From positions 1-64,000 of the forward strand of contig JAFYPF010000027.1 in assembly GCA_017547655.1 (NCBI GenBank): a DNA stretch of 64,000 nucleotides, in the 5' to 3' direction. The notes under the pieces were generated by a model. It made no database searches and was not told the origin of the DNA. It saw nothing but the letters and a program-made list of their open reading frames with translations. This stretch comes from Clostridia bacterium. Its GTDB lineage: Bacteria; Bacillota; Clostridia; Oscillospirales; CAG-272. The translations under genes were made by a program, and so were the position numbers. Positions 63,895 to 64,000 of this stretch are shown one piece after another (positions within the stretch are counted from its first letter, which is position 1; each line of letters starts with the position of its first letter).

Positions 63895-64000
63895 ATGGCA
63901 TCTAACAAGACACTCGTTCCCGAAGCAAAGGAAGCTCTTAACCGTTTTAAGATGGAAGCTGCAAACGAAGTTGGCGTAAACCTCAAGCAGGGTTACAACG
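63895..64000 (+). CDS. Alpha/beta-type small acid-soluble spore protein (partial, runs off the window)
   Basis: The 35 visible codons read MASNKTLVPEAKEAL, then NRFKMEAANEVGV and NLKQGYN. LVPEAKEAL..FKMEAANEVGV is the N-terminal half of alpha/beta SASPs, which coat and protect DNA in dormant spores; the EANEVGV-type segment includes the GPR protease cleavage region. AGGAG lies nine bases before the ATG. It shows that the host belongs to a spore-forming lineage. I could not assign a sigma-G promoter with confidence. Confidence 0.9.
   Translation, partial: MASNKTLVPEAKEALNRFKMEAANEVGVNLKQGYN

Noticed and set aside
1-64000. Insertion sequences, prophage, integrases, CRISPR arrays
   Set aside because: None seen: no transposase or recombinase motifs, no direct-repeat arrays, and gene order is of ordinary chromosomal type.

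Overview
The window looks like a chromosomal segment of a low-GC, Gram-positive, spore-forming Clostridia (Oscillospirales-like, by gene style). Supporting signs are: an alpha/beta small acid-soluble spore protein gene entering at the right edge; the Clostridia-type DUF6323/DUF6179 pair; a Na+-pumping decarboxylase; a T-box and a ZTP riboswitch; consensus TTGACA-17-TATAAT promoters; and frequent GTG/TTG starts after strong ribosome binding sites. There are no insertion sequences, phage genes, rRNA genes or CRISPR arrays.

Layout. 0-3 kb: tRNA-Leu(CAG) and two tandem NodB-like deacetylase-fold paralogues (minus). 3-7.7 kb: DUF6323, DUF6179, cytidine deaminase, a T-box leader (probably lysine, AAG) with asd, tRNA-Leu(CAA), and birA. 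7.7-11 kb: a four-gene sodium-pump oxaloacetate decarboxylase operon (minus), convergent with the biotin ligase that would charge its carrier. 11.2-19.3 kb: an eight-gene operon with all seven shikimate steps (aroE and aroK fused) plus the Phe and Tyr branch enzymes. 19.3-22.9 kb: a CvpA-like membrane protein, then a minus-strand group with an S24/S26-like peptidase, a PqqD-like protein, a small membrane protein and a DUF4432 mutarotase-like protein. 23.1-30.6 kb: nusB, tsaD-like, xseA, xseB, ispA, tlyA, nadK, argR, recN. 30.6-36.8 kb: murB, rapZ, whiA, dnaE. 36.9-42.8 kb: a class A PBP, TspO, an SPFH protein, a DUF4358 lipoprotein and a membrane protein. 42.9-46.1 kb: ZTP riboswitch, pflB, pflA.

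The most unusual region is 46.2-61.9 kb, a same-strand locus of nine or ten genes. It encodes a secreted 2520-residue VWA protein with beta-repeats, an 84-residue Cys-containing putative precursor peptide, an HPr-kinase-like P-loop protein, a radical SAM/SPASM enzyme, a membrane-anchored Ser/Thr-rich protein and a PqqD-like (RRE) protein. It continues with a Wzz/BY-kinase-like protein that has a damaged active site and a (Gly-Tyr)12 tail, a CpsB/YwqE-type phosphatase, a membrane-anchored beta-domain protein, and a second Wzz/BY-kinase with an intact active site but no Tyr tail. No glycosyltransferase, flippase or polymerase is present. The locus therefore combines RiPP-maturation parts with a tyrosine-phosphorylation switch normally tied to exopolysaccharide. 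A convergent ABC exporter follows, then the spore protein gene. The joint function is inference; the individual families are recognisable from motifs.
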